Below, piece after piece: positions 1 through 8,200 of a DNA stretch of 30,044 nucleotides (the first letter of the stretch is position 1; the number at the start of each line of letters is the position of its first letter). Made by a program: the position numbers and the translations under genes. The stretch covers positions 1-30,044 of IMG/VR virus record IMGVR_UViG_3300020378_000027; one strand, written 5' to 3'. The DNA comes from a virus. The notes beneath the pieces are model-generated. The model had not been told where the DNA came from and did no database searches. It saw nothing but the letters and a program-made list of their open reading frames with translations.

Positions 1-97
1 CCCCCCCCGTATAAAAACGCCCTACTTCCCTAAGCTATAAACGACCCAAAGCGAGAGAGTGATATCACTTGAATTCAAATTTTTTTTCGCAAATTTT

Positions 98-126
98 TTG
101 AAGGTCTCAGGATTTGATAGTATAGT
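98..126 (+). promoter_or_regulatory. Candidate sigma70-type promoter P1
   Basis: TTGAAG (98-103) and TATAGT (121-126) are separated by exactly 17 nt. The -35 box matches TTGACA at 4 of 6 positions and the -10 box matches TATAAT at 5 of 6. Transcription would start near 133 and give a leader of about 45 nt before the ATG at 178. T4-like cyanophages are thought to use host-type sigma70 promoters for early genes, so this would fit early expression of the first cluster. This is inference from sequence only. Confidence 0.45.
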
Positions 127-128
127 AC

Positions 129-157
129 TTTACTAAAACTTGGTTTTGATATATAAT
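129..157 (+). promoter_or_regulatory. Candidate sigma70-type promoter P2, overlapping P1's start region
   Basis: TTTACT (129-134) and a perfect TATAAT (152-157) are separated by 17 nt. The -35 box is moderate (4 of 6). Its likely start, near 164, would leave a leader of only about 14 nt before the ATG at 178, enough for the GTAGGGA-type ribosome binding stretch at 162-168. P1 and P2 could act as tandem promoters, or only one may be real. Confidence 0.4.
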
Positions 158-177
158 CCCAGTAGGGAATTTAATAT

Positions 178-348
178 ATGAGAAAAAATTTTTCCGAACT
201 TAAAAGCACCATAGAGGTTGATCCAGTCACTGGAGAATACTACACAAGAATTCCCGAATGTGTTATCAATGACCAGGGATGGTTTGAAGATACAGAATTA
301 GGATGGCAAGTTGAAGGCGATGAAATTATCATTACGGAGATTGGATGA
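178..348 (+). CDS. 56-aa small protein, AbrB-like in appearance
   Basis: A 56-codon reading frame runs from ATG 178 to TGA 346-348. It is preceded by a purine stretch (AGTAGGGAA) at suitable distance. The product is acidic. Its middle reads TRIPECVINDQGW, and it ends with VEGDEIIITEIG. The order IPE, then a GW turn, then WxVEGDxIIIT resembles the swapped-hairpin SpoVT/AbrB pattern of small DNA-binding proteins, but no full match can be claimed. The stop overlaps the next start (ATGA at 345-348), so the two genes are probably translationally coupled. Small proteins of this look are common in T4-like cyanophages. Function is unknown; a transcriptional regulator is one possibility. Confidence 0.7.
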   Translation: MRKNFSELKSTIEVDPVTGEYYTRIPECVINDQGWFEDTELGWQVEGDEIIITEIG

Positions 349-545
349 GTACTAAGGAACTAGCGATCTATCATGTATATCTAAGAGGAGATGTACTTTT
401 CAAGTGTTTAGAGGAAGAAGACTTCAAGGTTATATGGGATAAGATTCATCATGAATTTTTCAAAGAAGAGTTATCATATGAGAGAGTATGTTTAGATGCA
501 TATGGTAATGAGATACCTTGTTTAATTGGGGAGAATAGTTTTTGA
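345..545 (+). CDS. 66-aa conserved-looking hypothetical protein
   Basis: The gene starts at the ATG inside the ATGA overlap with the upstream gene, with a GGAG-like stretch (336-339) as ribosome binding site. The 66-aa product is soluble and acidic, with no signal peptide or membrane segment. It is rich in Glu, Lys and aromatic residues (VIWDKIHHEFFKEEL), which suggests a small helical fold. The reading frame is tightly packed and its stop (543-545) overlaps the TTG start of the following oxygenase gene. I do not recognise the family. The overlaps on both sides indicate a real cistron in a coupled early-type operon. Confidence 0.65.
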   Translation: MSTKELAIYHVYLRGDVLFKCLEEEDFKVIWDKIHHEFFKEELSYERVCLDAYGNEIPCLIGENSF

Positions 546-1081
546 ACTATAGAGTCATTGATAATTTTGCCCCTGAGGAATACTTTACAGAGCTGTATGA
601 TTCTGTAATGGATAATAGTTTTCCATGGTCATTTCAACAGAAAGTAGCAACTGAGGAAGATGATCCAAATGGAGAACAGTTTTATTTCATACATGAAACA
701 TACCATCAATTAACGGAGAAGTCTCTATTTCATCATAGGTTAATACCTATGTTTGAGAATATAGAGATGAAGGCATTGATTAGATGTCGAGTTATCATGT
801 ATATGAATCAAGGTAAGAGAATTATTCATGCACCACATGTTGACACAGGATATAGTCATAAGAGTGGATTATTGTATTTGAATACATGTAATGGATATAC
901 TCGTCTTGCAAATAATGATTGGAAACCAGAGGATGGGCAAGGTGAGGAAGTATTCAGTGAAGGCAATAAGGTTATGAGTGTTCGTAATCGATTATTGTTA
1001 CATGATGGAAGCATACCGCATTGTAGTACGACATGTACAGATCAACGGATGCGTATCCTAATTGCATTCAATTATTTTTAA
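542..1081 (+). CDS. 2OG-Fe(II) oxygenase superfamily protein (179 aa)
   Basis: This predicted Fe(II)/2-oxoglutarate-dependent oxygenase should couple 2-oxoglutarate decarboxylation to hydroxylation of an unknown substrate. The metal triad is visible as H99-x-D101 (APHVDTG), followed by LLYLN on the next strand, and distal H160 (IPHCSTT). R169 or R171 sits where the 2-oxoglutarate carboxylate is usually bound, in RMRILIAFNYF at the C-terminus. The TTG start is chosen because it overlaps the upstream stop (TTGA) and has GGGGAG at 528-533, 8 nt before it; the first internal ATG (residue 23) would remove part of the fold. At 179 aa it has the compact size of phage members. Several such enzymes per genome are typical of T4-like cyanophages, but their targets are not known. 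Confidence 0.82.
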   Translation: MNYRVIDNFAPEEYFTELYDSVMDNSFPWSFQQKVATEEDDPNGEQFYFIHETYHQLTEKSLFHHRLIPMFENIEMKALIRCRVIMYMNQGKRIIHAPHVDTGYSHKSGLLYLNTCNGYTRLANNDWKPEDGQGEEVFSEGNKVMSVRNRLLLHDGSIPHCSTTCTDQRMRILIAFNYF

Positions 1082-1090
1082 AGTCTTCTA

Positions 1091-1119
1091 TTGACTTTTA
1101 GTTGAATGTAGATTAAAAT
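1091..1119 (+). promoter_or_regulatory. Candidate sigma70-type promoter before the glycosyltransferase
   Basis: TTGACT (1091-1096, 5 of 6 to TTGACA) and TAAAAT (1114-1119, 5 of 6 to TATAAT) are separated by exactly 17 nt in the only gap of the first cluster, between the 2OG oxygenase stop (1081) and the ATG at 1145. Transcription would begin near 1126. A small AT-rich hairpin (AAAGTC 1080-1085 with GACTTT 1093-1098) overlaps the -35 box; it is too weak to call a terminator. Confidence 0.55.
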
Positions 1120-1144
1120 ACTCTTGTAATTACAAAACACATTA

Positions 1145-1903
1145 ATGGGAAAAGGATTTACAGTCAAAGCGAAATCCCCTGTTGCAAAACCAAAAGAACC
1201 CGAATGGGATTATGATAAAGCACGGGAGATGATTCGCAATAAAACAGTGGTATTCTGCCTACCAGGGCGCGGAGTATCCTATGCTTTCCTGAAGAGCTTT
1301 GTACAGCTATGCTTTGATCTGGTACAAAGTGGAGCAAGTATCCAAATCTCTCAGGATTATTCATCAATGGTCAACTTTGCTCGATGCAAGTGCCTCGGTG
1401 CTAACGTCCTTCGTGGTCCAGATCAAAAACCATGGGATGGTAAACTTGATTATGATTATCAACTATGGATTGATAGTGATATCGTCTTTAACTCGGAGAA
1501 GTTCTGGCAACTAATCCTCATGGATCAAGATATTGCTGCTGGTTGGTATTGCACTGAAGATGGGCGTACAACCTCGGTTGCACACTGGATGGAAGAAGAT
1601 GATTTCCGTAATAATGGCGGTGTCATGAATCATGAAACGCTTGAAAGTATTGCAAAGCGTAAGAAACCATTCACTGTTGATTACACTGGTTTTGGTTGGG
1701 TACTAATCAAGCATGGTGTATTTGAACACGAAGGTCTACCTTATCCTTGGTTTGCACCTAAGATGCAGGTATTTGAATCTGGTGAAGTTCAAGACATGTG
1801 TGGTGAAGATGTATCATTCTGCTTAGATGCAAAAGAAGCAGGTTTTGAAATCTGGTGTGATCCACGCATTCGAGTTGGTCATGAAAAACAACGAATTATT
1901 TGA
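1145..1903 (+). CDS. GT-A fold glycosyltransferase (GT2-like)
   Basis: This is a predicted nucleotide-sugar-dependent glycosyltransferase of 252 aa. Characteristic positions are the first beta strand TVVFCLPGRGVSY (34-46), the MVNFARCKCLGANVLRG stretch (75-91), the metal-binding D110-S-D112 motif in LWIDSDIVF, the E221-D222 pair in CGEDVSFC and H246 in RVGHEK, which usually completes the metal site in GT-A enzymes. There is no membrane anchor, so it should act in the cytoplasm. The first 25 residues are Lys/Pro-rich and probably flexible. No clear ribosome binding site precedes the ATG, but it follows its own sigma70-type promoter. Possible acceptors are phage structural proteins, phage DNA bases or host surface precursors; the sequence does not say which. 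The 3' end overlaps the next gene by 23 nt. Confidence 0.8.
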   Translation: MGKGFTVKAKSPVAKPKEPEWDYDKAREMIRNKTVVFCLPGRGVSYAFLKSFVQLCFDLVQSGASIQISQDYSSMVNFARCKCLGANVLRGPDQKPWDGKLDYDYQLWIDSDIVFNSEKFWQLILMDQDIAAGWYCTEDGRTTSVAHWMEEDDFRNNGGVMNHETLESIAKRKKPFTVDYTGFGWVLIKHGVFEHEGLPYPWFAPKMQVFESGEVQDMCGEDVSFCLDAKEAGFEIWCDPRIRVGHEKQRII

Positions 1904-2051
1904 TATACTAGATGGGGATAAAGTTCTTTATGAGAACCTAACCCAAGATCAATACTTTGATACGATAGAAGATCTTGCTCAAGACTTCTATCAAAATGGT
2001 GGAAAGAATCCACAAAATTTGAAAACCGTTATTAAAAAAGGTGAACCCTAA
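1881..2051 (+). CDS. 56-aa acidic hypothetical protein
   Basis: The ATG at 1881 lies inside the last codons of the glycosyltransferase, in another frame, and the gene ends at TAA 2049-2051. The frame is open further upstream, but that part lies entirely within the glycosyltransferase and has no better start. The product begins MKNNELFDILDGDKVLYENL and continues with acidic helical sequence (TIEDLAQDFYQNGG) before a basic tail (VIKKGEP). It is probably a two- or three-helix protein. The stop TAA shares its last A with the ATG of the next gene, another sign of coupled translation. Function is unrecognised. Confidence 0.62.
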   Translation: MKNNELFDILDGDKVLYENLTQDQYFDTIEDLAQDFYQNGGKNPQNLKTVIKKGEP

Positions 2052-2197
2052 TGGCACGATCTAAAATTGGACTCGGTGGTGAGGCATTTGTTGAGTCACA
2101 ACCGAAAAAATCTCGTCAAGGCAACGGTAAGCATACCAAATATGCCGCAACTTCTCGTAATAAAGCACGGAAGCGTTATCGTGGACAAGGTAAGTGA
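2051..2197 (+). CDS. 48-aa strongly basic protein
   Basis: A short frame starts at ATG 2051, sharing an A with the previous stop (TAATG), and ends at TGA 2195-2197. AAGGTG (2039-2044) is a good ribosome binding site. The product starts MARSKIGLGGEAFVES and its remaining two thirds are rich in Lys and Arg (QPKKSRQGNGKHTKY, then NKARKRYRGQGK). It is probably unstructured or nucleic-acid binding. To my recollection, proteins with this pattern recur in T4-like cyanophages as very small conserved genes. The other long frame over the same DNA (from ATG 2067) gives less protein-like sequence in this stretch, so I treat this small gene as the real coding frame here. Confidence 0.68.
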   Translation: MARSKIGLGGEAFVESQPKKSRQGNGKHTKYAATSRNKARKRYRGQGK

Positions 2198-2825
2198 ATT
2201 AAAACTTTTAAATCATCGCCATCATGATAACTTCATATCTGAATTCTTATTTGATCCATCAGAACTGAATTTAGATGTAGTTATTGATTACTTTGAAGCA
2301 CTTCATGAGAATGGTGCTGCTGTTGTTCCAAGGAATAATGTAGCAAAAGATGATCAATTGTTTTTATCTGGTGTTATAGGTGGACTTTACGGTCCATCTG
2401 TTTCAGAACTTACGATTAGTGATAATAATATCTTTGCCATTTACCGTCATTGGCAAAATATATCTAAAATTTGCTTTGATTTGTACTTTGATAAGTATGA
2501 AATCTTTAAAACTAAGCAATTAGAACATGTAAATGCCAAAATTCAACGAACAAAACCATCTGGTGGGTTTCATCTTTGGCATCATGATGGTGGATCACCA
2601 CTTTGGCATCGTCAATTAGTAACTTTACTCTATCTAAATGATGATTATGATGCAGGTGAAACAGAATTCTTATATCAATCAGTAAGAATTAAACCACAAG
2701 CAGGTAAATTTATCATATTTCCTGCTCAATGGACTCATATGCACCGTGGAAACCCTCCAATTGGCGGTACAAAATACATTTTAACATCGTGGGTAACTGA
2801 ATTTCCCACTGCAGCGTCAAAATAA
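2181..2825 (+). CDS. 2OG-Fe(II) oxygenase, second copy (about 214 aa)
   Basis: This is a predicted Fe(II)/2-oxoglutarate dioxygenase similar to prolyl-4-hydroxylase-type enzymes. Numbered from the GTG at 2181, the metal motif is H134-H-D136 in LWHHDGG, followed by QLVTLLYLNDDYDAGETEF, the usual H-x-D strand and the G-E-T-E-F lid. The distal histidine is H188 (or H186) in THMHRG, and K198 in GGTKYILTSWV is the likely 2-oxoglutarate ligand. The start is uncertain. The frame is open back to ATG 2067, but that region is better explained by the 48-aa gene, so GTG 2181, overlapping it by 17 nt, is preferred. It is not closely similar to the 179-aa oxygenase upstream, so the two are not recent duplicates. 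A terminator follows directly. Confidence 0.8.
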   Translation: MDKVSELKLLNHRHHDNFISEFLFDPSELNLDVVIDYFEALHENGAAVVPRNNVAKDDQLFLSGVIGGLYGPSVSELTISDNNIFAIYRHWQNISKICFDLYFDKYEIFKTKQLEHVNAKIQRTKPSGGFHLWHHDGGSPLWHRQLVTLLYLNDDYDAGETEFLYQSVRIKPQAGKFIIFPAQWTHMHRGNPPIGGTKYILTSWVTEFPTAASK

Positions 2826-2857
2826 GACTCGGATTTCTTAATCTGGGTCTTTTTTTT
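2826..2857 (+). terminator. Rho-independent terminator after the small-gene cluster
   Basis: GACTCGGATT (2826-2835) pairs with AATCTGGGTC (2840-2849), giving a 10-bp stem with two G-T wobble pairs and a TCTT loop. Eight T residues follow (2850-2857). It begins immediately after the oxygenase stop and ends about 10 nt before the late promoter of gene 25, so it separates the accessory unit from the structural unit. Confidence 0.8.
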
Positions 2858-2867
2858 GTCTAACCTC

Positions 2868-2875
2868 TATAAATA
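2868..2875 (+). promoter_or_regulatory. T4-type late promoter for gene 25
   Basis: A perfect TATAAATA, the T4 late-promoter -10 consensus read by the phage sigma factor gp55, lies 40 nt (start to start) before the ATG of gene 25 and just after the terminator. T4-like cyanophages keep this consensus. The downstream leader is AT-rich and shows no Shine-Dalgarno sequence. Confidence 0.8.
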
Positions 2876-2907
2876 ACCAGAGCAATACTATTAAATAAAC
2901 CTTTTAG

Positions 2908-3309
2908 ATGGCAATAAAGCGCACATCTCAGTCGTTTAAAGACATTAGTTTCTCTTTTGTACCACATCCTGTTACAAAAGATCTACCTGTCTTGGTAAAT
3001 GAACGCGCAATTACAAGAGCAGTACGGAATTTAGTTGAAACAATTCCAACAGAAAGGTTTTTTAACTCTGATTTAGGTACTGATATACGCGGAAGTCTAT
3101 TTGCAAACTACACTCCAAGTCTTCCACGCATTATTGAGAACCAAATTAATGAAACTGTCAATCGTTATGAACCTAGAGTCGCAAACTTAAGGGTTAATCT
3201 TGATTCATATATTGATCAAAATGCATTTAATGTGACTGTAACCTTTGATATTGTTGGACTTGATGCTCCAACTCAAGAATTTACCTTCCTCTTAGAGCCT
3301 ACCAGATAA
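2908..3309 (+). CDS. 25: Baseplate wedge subunit gp25
   Basis: This is the small gpW/gp25-family wedge protein that sits at the baseplate/sheath junction and primes sheath polymerisation. The length, 133 aa, is close to T4 gp25 (132 aa). Visible family features are the N-terminal NERAITRAVRNLVETIPTER stretch (31-50), where GER/TER-type residues precede the FFNSDLGTDIRG turn, and the hallmark E88-P89-R90 motif (YEPRVANLRV) before the last beta hairpin. It is the first gene behind the late promoter at 2868 and is followed after 4 nt by gene 6, so the two are cotranscribed. No Shine-Dalgarno sequence is seen before the ATG. Confidence 0.93.
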   Translation: MAIKRTSQSFKDISFSFVPHPVTKDLPVLVNERAITRAVRNLVETIPTERFFNSDLGTDIRGSLFANYTPSLPRIIENQINETVNRYEPRVANLRVNLDSYIDQNAFNVTVTFDIVGLDAPTQEFTFLLEPTR

Positions 3310-3313
3310 TAAT

Positions 3314-5281
3314 ATGCCATTTACACAGTACACAAGTTTAGATTTTGAGGAAATAAAAGCCCAGATACGGGATTTTCTTCGTGCAAACAGCAATTTTACT
3401 GATTTTGACTTTGAAGGGTCCAACTTTTCGGTTCTAATTGACACTTTAGCGTACAATACTTACATTAATGCCTTTAATGCGAACCTAGTTGCTAATGAAT
3501 CGTTCTTAGATTCTGCTTCAATTCGTGAAAATGTGGTTTCATTAGCACGAAACATTGGTTATGTACCTACATCAAGGACTGCAGCACATGCTGAAGTGCA
3601 TTTTGAGGTTGAAACAGACACTTCTGAACCTATCATCTACTTGAATCCAGGTTTAGTCACTGTTGGAGTGTCTGATGGCAGTACTTTTACCTTCTCAACC
3701 ACTGAAGAATATCATGCTTCAGTAAAAGTTGTTGGAAAAAACACTGATGGTACTGATAAAAAGGTTGCAACCTTTGGAAGTGTTGAAAATCCAATTCAAA
3801 TTCATCAAGGAACCTTCCTACAAAGCAGATTTAGGGCAAACAATGGGAAAGATCAACGCTTTATACTTTCTAACCCCAATATTGACACCTCAACCATTAA
3901 AGTTTTTGTTTCTACTGAAGCAGGAGTGTTGGGAAGAGAATGGCAAATGGTTGACAACATCTTAAATATTGAAAAAACCTCCGAAATCTTCTTTATTCAA
4001 GAAATTGGTGATGAAAATTTTGAAATTCTCTTCGGTGATGGTATTTTTGGCAAAAAATTAGAGAATGGAAGCATCATTACAGTCAGATATATCGTAACTG
4101 ACGGTAAAGACGGCAATGGAGCAAGGGAATTTAGTTTCCAAGGTTCATTTAGTGATAAACCCCAGAGTCAAGTGGGTGGTAAAGTTGTTTTACCTGCTGC
4201 TGGAGTGGTTGTTAACACCGTCAATGGCGCTAGAAATGGCGCTGAGATAGAGGATGTACGCTCTATCAAGTACTTTGCCCCTAGACTGTACTCTTCGCAG
4301 TACAGAGCGGTTACAGGGCGTGACTATGAGGCGATTATTCAGTCAATCTTCCCTCAAACTGAGTCTGTTGCTGTAATTGGTGGTGAAGAATTAAGTCCAC
4401 CACAGTTTGGTAAGGTGCAAATCAGCATCAAACCAAAAAATGGTACTTATGTTTCTGATTTTGATAAGCAACAAATCAAAAACAAGTTAAAAAATTATGC
4501 AATTGCTGGAATTAACTCAGAAATTGTAGATCTTAAGGTTCTTTATGTTGAACTTGATTCAACGATCTACTATGATACCTCAAAAGTATCAAATCCTGAT
4601 CAGTTAAGTGCAAGTATTACAGATACCTTATCAACTTATTCAAAAACTGTAGACATCAATAAGTTTGGTGGAAGATTCAAGTACAGTAAGATCCTACAAT
4701 TGATCGATAGAGTTGATAATGCAATTACTTCAAACATTACTAAGGTCAAGATCAGAAGAGATCTAAAGGCATTGAAGAATCAGTTTGCACAGTATGAACT
4801 ATGCTTCGGTAATAAATTCCACATCAACCCCGAAGGATATAATATCAAGAGTACTGGATTCACTGTAGGAGGTTCTTCTGATTTGGTATTCTTAACTGAT
4901 GTTCCCAATAAGACTGCTGATGGTAAATTAGATGGCAGTAATAAGGGTATTATCAGTGCGGTTTCTCGTAATGAAAAGGATGAACTAAAAGTTATTGTGA
5001 AATCTGTAGGAACTGTTGACTACCACAAGGGTGAAATATTACTGAATACTATCAATATCACCTCAACTGTTGCAGATAATGATCTTATTGAGATCCAGGC
5101 GTTCCCAGAATCTAATGATGTTATTGGATTGAAGGATTTGTACATCACATTTGATGTTTCAAATTCTAGAATAAATATGGTTAAAGATGTAATTGCTTCT
5201 GGAGAAGATGTTTCTGGCGTCATATTCTCAAGAGACTATTACACATCAAGCTACTCTAACGGAGAACTAGAGAGGAAATAA
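3314..5281 (+). CDS. 6: Baseplate wedge subunit gp6
   Basis: In T4, gp6 forms the continuous inner ring of the baseplate and links the wedges. This product has 655 aa, essentially the T4 length (660). The N-terminus carries the diagnostic gp6 signature: NFSVLIDTLAYNTYINAFNA (residues 35-54), then NESFLDSASIRENVVSLA and IGYVP. A beta-rich central region includes FEILFGDGIFGKKLENG, and it is followed by a baseplate-J-like segment (YFAPRLYSSQYRAVTGRDYE, about 327-346). The C-terminal part is less conserved and beta-rich. Its stop TAA directly abuts the ATG of the giant gp7-like gene, for which the GAGAGGAAA at its 3' end serves as ribosome binding site. Confidence 0.93.
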   Translation: MPFTQYTSLDFEEIKAQIRDFLRANSNFTDFDFEGSNFSVLIDTLAYNTYINAFNANLVANESFLDSASIRENVVSLARNIGYVPTSRTAAHAEVHFEVETDTSEPIIYLNPGLVTVGVSDGSTFTFSTTEEYHASVKVVGKNTDGTDKKVATFGSVENPIQIHQGTFLQSRFRANNGKDQRFILSNPNIDTSTIKVFVSTEAGVLGREWQMVDNILNIEKTSEIFFIQEIGDENFEILFGDGIFGKKLENGSIITVRYIVTDGKDGNGAREFSFQGSFSDKPQSQVGGKVVLPAAGVVVNTVNGARNGAEIEDVRSIKYFAPRLYSSQYRAVTGRDYEAIIQSIFPQTESVAVIGGEELSPPQFGKVQISIKPKNGTYVSDFDKQQIKNKLKNYAIAGINSEIVDLKVLYVELDSTIYYDTSKVSNPDQLSASITDTLSTYSKTVDINKFGGRFKYSKILQLIDRVDNAITSNITKVKIRRDLKALKNQFAQYELCFGNKFHINPEGYNIKSTGFTVGGSSDLVFLTDVPNKTADGKLDGSNKGIISAVSRNEKDELKVIVKSVGTVDYHKGEILLNTINITSTVADNDLIEIQAFPESNDVIGLKDLYITFDVSNSRINMVKDVIASGEDVSGVIFSRDYYTSSYSNGELERK

Positions 5282-8200
5282 ATGACCATAGGGATTGACA
5301 AAAGAGTTCAAATTAACAAAATCATAGAGAGTCAATTACCTGAATTTGTCAGGTCTGATTTTGAGAATGCGACTGAATTTTTCAAACAATATTATATTTC
5401 TCAAGAATTTCAGGGTGGACCTTCAGATTTAATTGATAATCTGGATCAATATCTTAAGTCTGACAATCTTGTACCTGAGGTTGTTTATGGAAAAACAACT
5501 CTCTCCTCAGATATTGATGCATCATCTACCACTCTAAGTGTTACTTCAACAAAGGGGTATCCTGATGAGTATGGTCTCCTTAAGATTGATGATGAAATCA
5601 TCTCTTATACTGGTAAAACTGACACTGAGTTTACTGGTCTCATCCGTGGTTTCAGTGGTGTCACTGGTTACAATGTTGGAATTGCAACTTCTTTCGATTA
5701 TGTCAATCGTCAAAATCTAAAATTTGAAGATACCAGTTCAGCAAGTCATGCTTCTGGTGCAGAAGTAACTAATTTAAGTGTACTTTTCATTCAAGAGTTT
5801 TATAAAAAACTCAAGAAAACCTTTCTCCCTGGATTGGAGAACAATGATTTTACCAAAGACTTAGATGTTGGTAACTTTATAAAGCACGCTAGATCTTTCT
5901 ATCAATCTAAAGGTATTGAAGAATCCATCAGAATCCTCATGAAGGTTCTGTTTGGTGAGCCTGCAGTTATTCTTGATCTAGAAGAAAGACTCATTAAACC
6001 TTCTAGTGCAGAATATATCCGCAGAGAAGTTATTGTTGCTGATAGAATCAGTGGTGATCCTCAGAAGTTGGTTGGTCAAACGATTACAAAATCAACTGAC
6101 ACATCTACCACTGCATCTGTATCTGAAGTTGAAATTTTTACCAGATCTGGTATTAGCACTTCAGAACTTAAGTCTTACTTTAAGATTTCACTATTCGTTG
6201 GATACAATGATAGAGATCTAATTGAAGGAACATTTACTATTCCTGGCAAAACTAAAGTTCAAGAACCCGTATCTACTGGTTCTTCAATCATCACTGTTGA
6301 CTCTACTATTGGATTTGGGCAAACAGGATATGTCTTAGTTGGTGATAATACTGTAACTTATGGGTCAAAATCTGTTAATCAGTTCTTTGACTGTGAAGGT
6401 ATATCCACCAATATTGGTATTGGATCTGATGTGAGATCTGATGAAGTTATTTTTGGATATGAAGATGGTGATATTACAAAGAGAGTTGAATTAAGAATCA
6501 CTGGTGTACTCTCTGAATTTGAAACTGTCTCTGATATTTCTCTAGTTAATGAAGGACAGAGAATATATGTCAAGAATGTTGGTGAAAAGATTCTTAATCC
6601 AACTAATGAACCAACATATAAGCAAATTTTTGCCAATTCCTGGATTTACAATACTAGTTCCAGATATCAAATTAGAGAAGTAAGTGGTTCTACTCTTGCA
6701 TTGATATCTCCAATTGATAAGTCTAGTTTGAAAGTTGGTGATAGTGTTGAGATTCTTCAGCGTAATTCTGATAATGTAGTTGCACCATTCGCATTAATTA
6801 CAAATATTGATGTAACTAGAAATGAAATCATTGTAAATGGTCTTTCTGCATTTACTCCTCTGCAAGGTCTATACTATGATATTAGAAGAAAACTAAACAA
6901 AGCATCTAGTAACTATATTGAAATCAAAGGTGGTAATGATCAGGTCTTATCAGATGTACTCAATCTCTACAGTGAGACTGATAAGAATGCATATGTTGCA
7001 TCTAATTCCCTACCATCATATGATCTTCCAGAAGAAGTAAAGATACAAACCACTATTTCTGATGATATTCAGAATGAATTGGAAGGGTATGTAGCAACAA
7101 CCTTTGATTATGATACTATTATTGATGGTACTGGAAAAGAAATTCCATTTATTACTGGAGATGAGGTTGTTTATGATGCTGGCGGACATCCTCTTACTGG
7201 TTTAACTGAAGGAAATACTTATTTTATTGAGGTTATTAACAAAAACCCTGGTAAAATTAGATTATATCTTTCAAGAGGTCTAATCGGTCATAGTGCTAGT
7301 GCGGTTAGATTCAAACCAGATGGATTAGCATTTACCGCTACTCACAAATTCCTCAGGAAATCTCAGTTTGGTCAGAAGTTAGCTGCTAATGACATTCTAA
7401 GAAAGTTCCCACTTACTCAGAATTTATTCGTTTCTGGGACTGGTGAGACTGTAACTAACCAGGTTGGTATGCTTATTGATGGTGTCGAAATTACTACACC
7501 AATCTCAGGCGATGCGATTTACTATGGTCCAATCGATCAAGTTCAAGTTTTCAATGAAGGTGAGGGTTATGATGTTATCAATCCTCCTAATATTAAGTTA
7601 GACAGAAGCACTAATGGTGGAGTAGATGCTGTTGCAGAAGCAGTTGTTGAAGGTTCTGTTGATCAAATCTTAGTTGACCCACATCGTTTTGATATTGATG
7701 ATGTTGTTTCAATATCACTAGTTGGTGGTAATGGAACAGGATGTAAACTTGAACCCGTTATGGGTACTAGATTTAGAGAATTAAATTTTGATAGTAGAGA
7801 CATCTTCTTCTCTGGTGGATTATCCAAAGATGATGAAACTATTACTTTTAAAGAACCCCACTTCCTATCAAATGGACAAGTTGTTTTCTACAACAGTAAC
7901 GGAAATAGCCCAATCGGCACTGGTCCATTTAAATCAAACAGTAATGTATCCACTGGATCACTTGCAACTGGTGCCCCATACAATGTAAGAGTTGTCAACT
8001 CTAGAACAGTTCAACTTTATGAGACTCGTAGTGATGCTCTCAGTGGTATCAATACCATTGGTATTTCAACCGCAACTAATGCATCTGGTATTCATAAATT
8101 CAGAACCGCTTCAAGAAGGGTACTCCAGTCTGTTAGAGTTATTGAACCTGGATCTGGATACTCTAATAGAAAGGTAAGAGCACTTCCAAAAGATGTTTCT

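Larger units (their letters stand above)
1..177 (+). other. Non-coding leader upstream of the small-gene cluster
   Basis: No open reading frame with a credible start or codon pattern is visible here. The window opens with eight consecutive C residues, unusual in such AT-rich DNA. A perfect 12-bp palindrome, AGTGATATCACT, lies at 58-69, and a 10-bp palindrome TTGAATTCAA follows at 69-78. Long T runs (about 80-87 and 94-99) make the DNA likely to be bent or easily melted. Two sigma70-type promoter candidates sit in the right half and are listed separately. The palindromes could be operator-like, but no regulator is identified. Confidence 0.6.

Noticed and set aside
1-8. Run of eight C residues as a biological signal
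   Set aside because: It sits at the very edge of the window where context is missing and could be a coincidence or assembly edge effect; no pairing partner or repeat was found.
10-17. TATAAAAA as a late promoter
   Set aside because: It has one mismatch to the late consensus, and no gene starts within 40 nt; the first start is at 178.
1080-1098. Hairpin AAAGTC/GACTTT as a terminator
   Set aside because: The stem is only 6 bp and AT-rich with no adequate T run, and it overlaps the -35 box of a stronger promoter candidate.
1827-1880. Upstream extension of the 56-aa gene into the glycosyltransferase
   Set aside because: The extra 18 codons are fully inside the glycosyltransferase frame; the internal ATG at 1881 gives the compact acidic protein.
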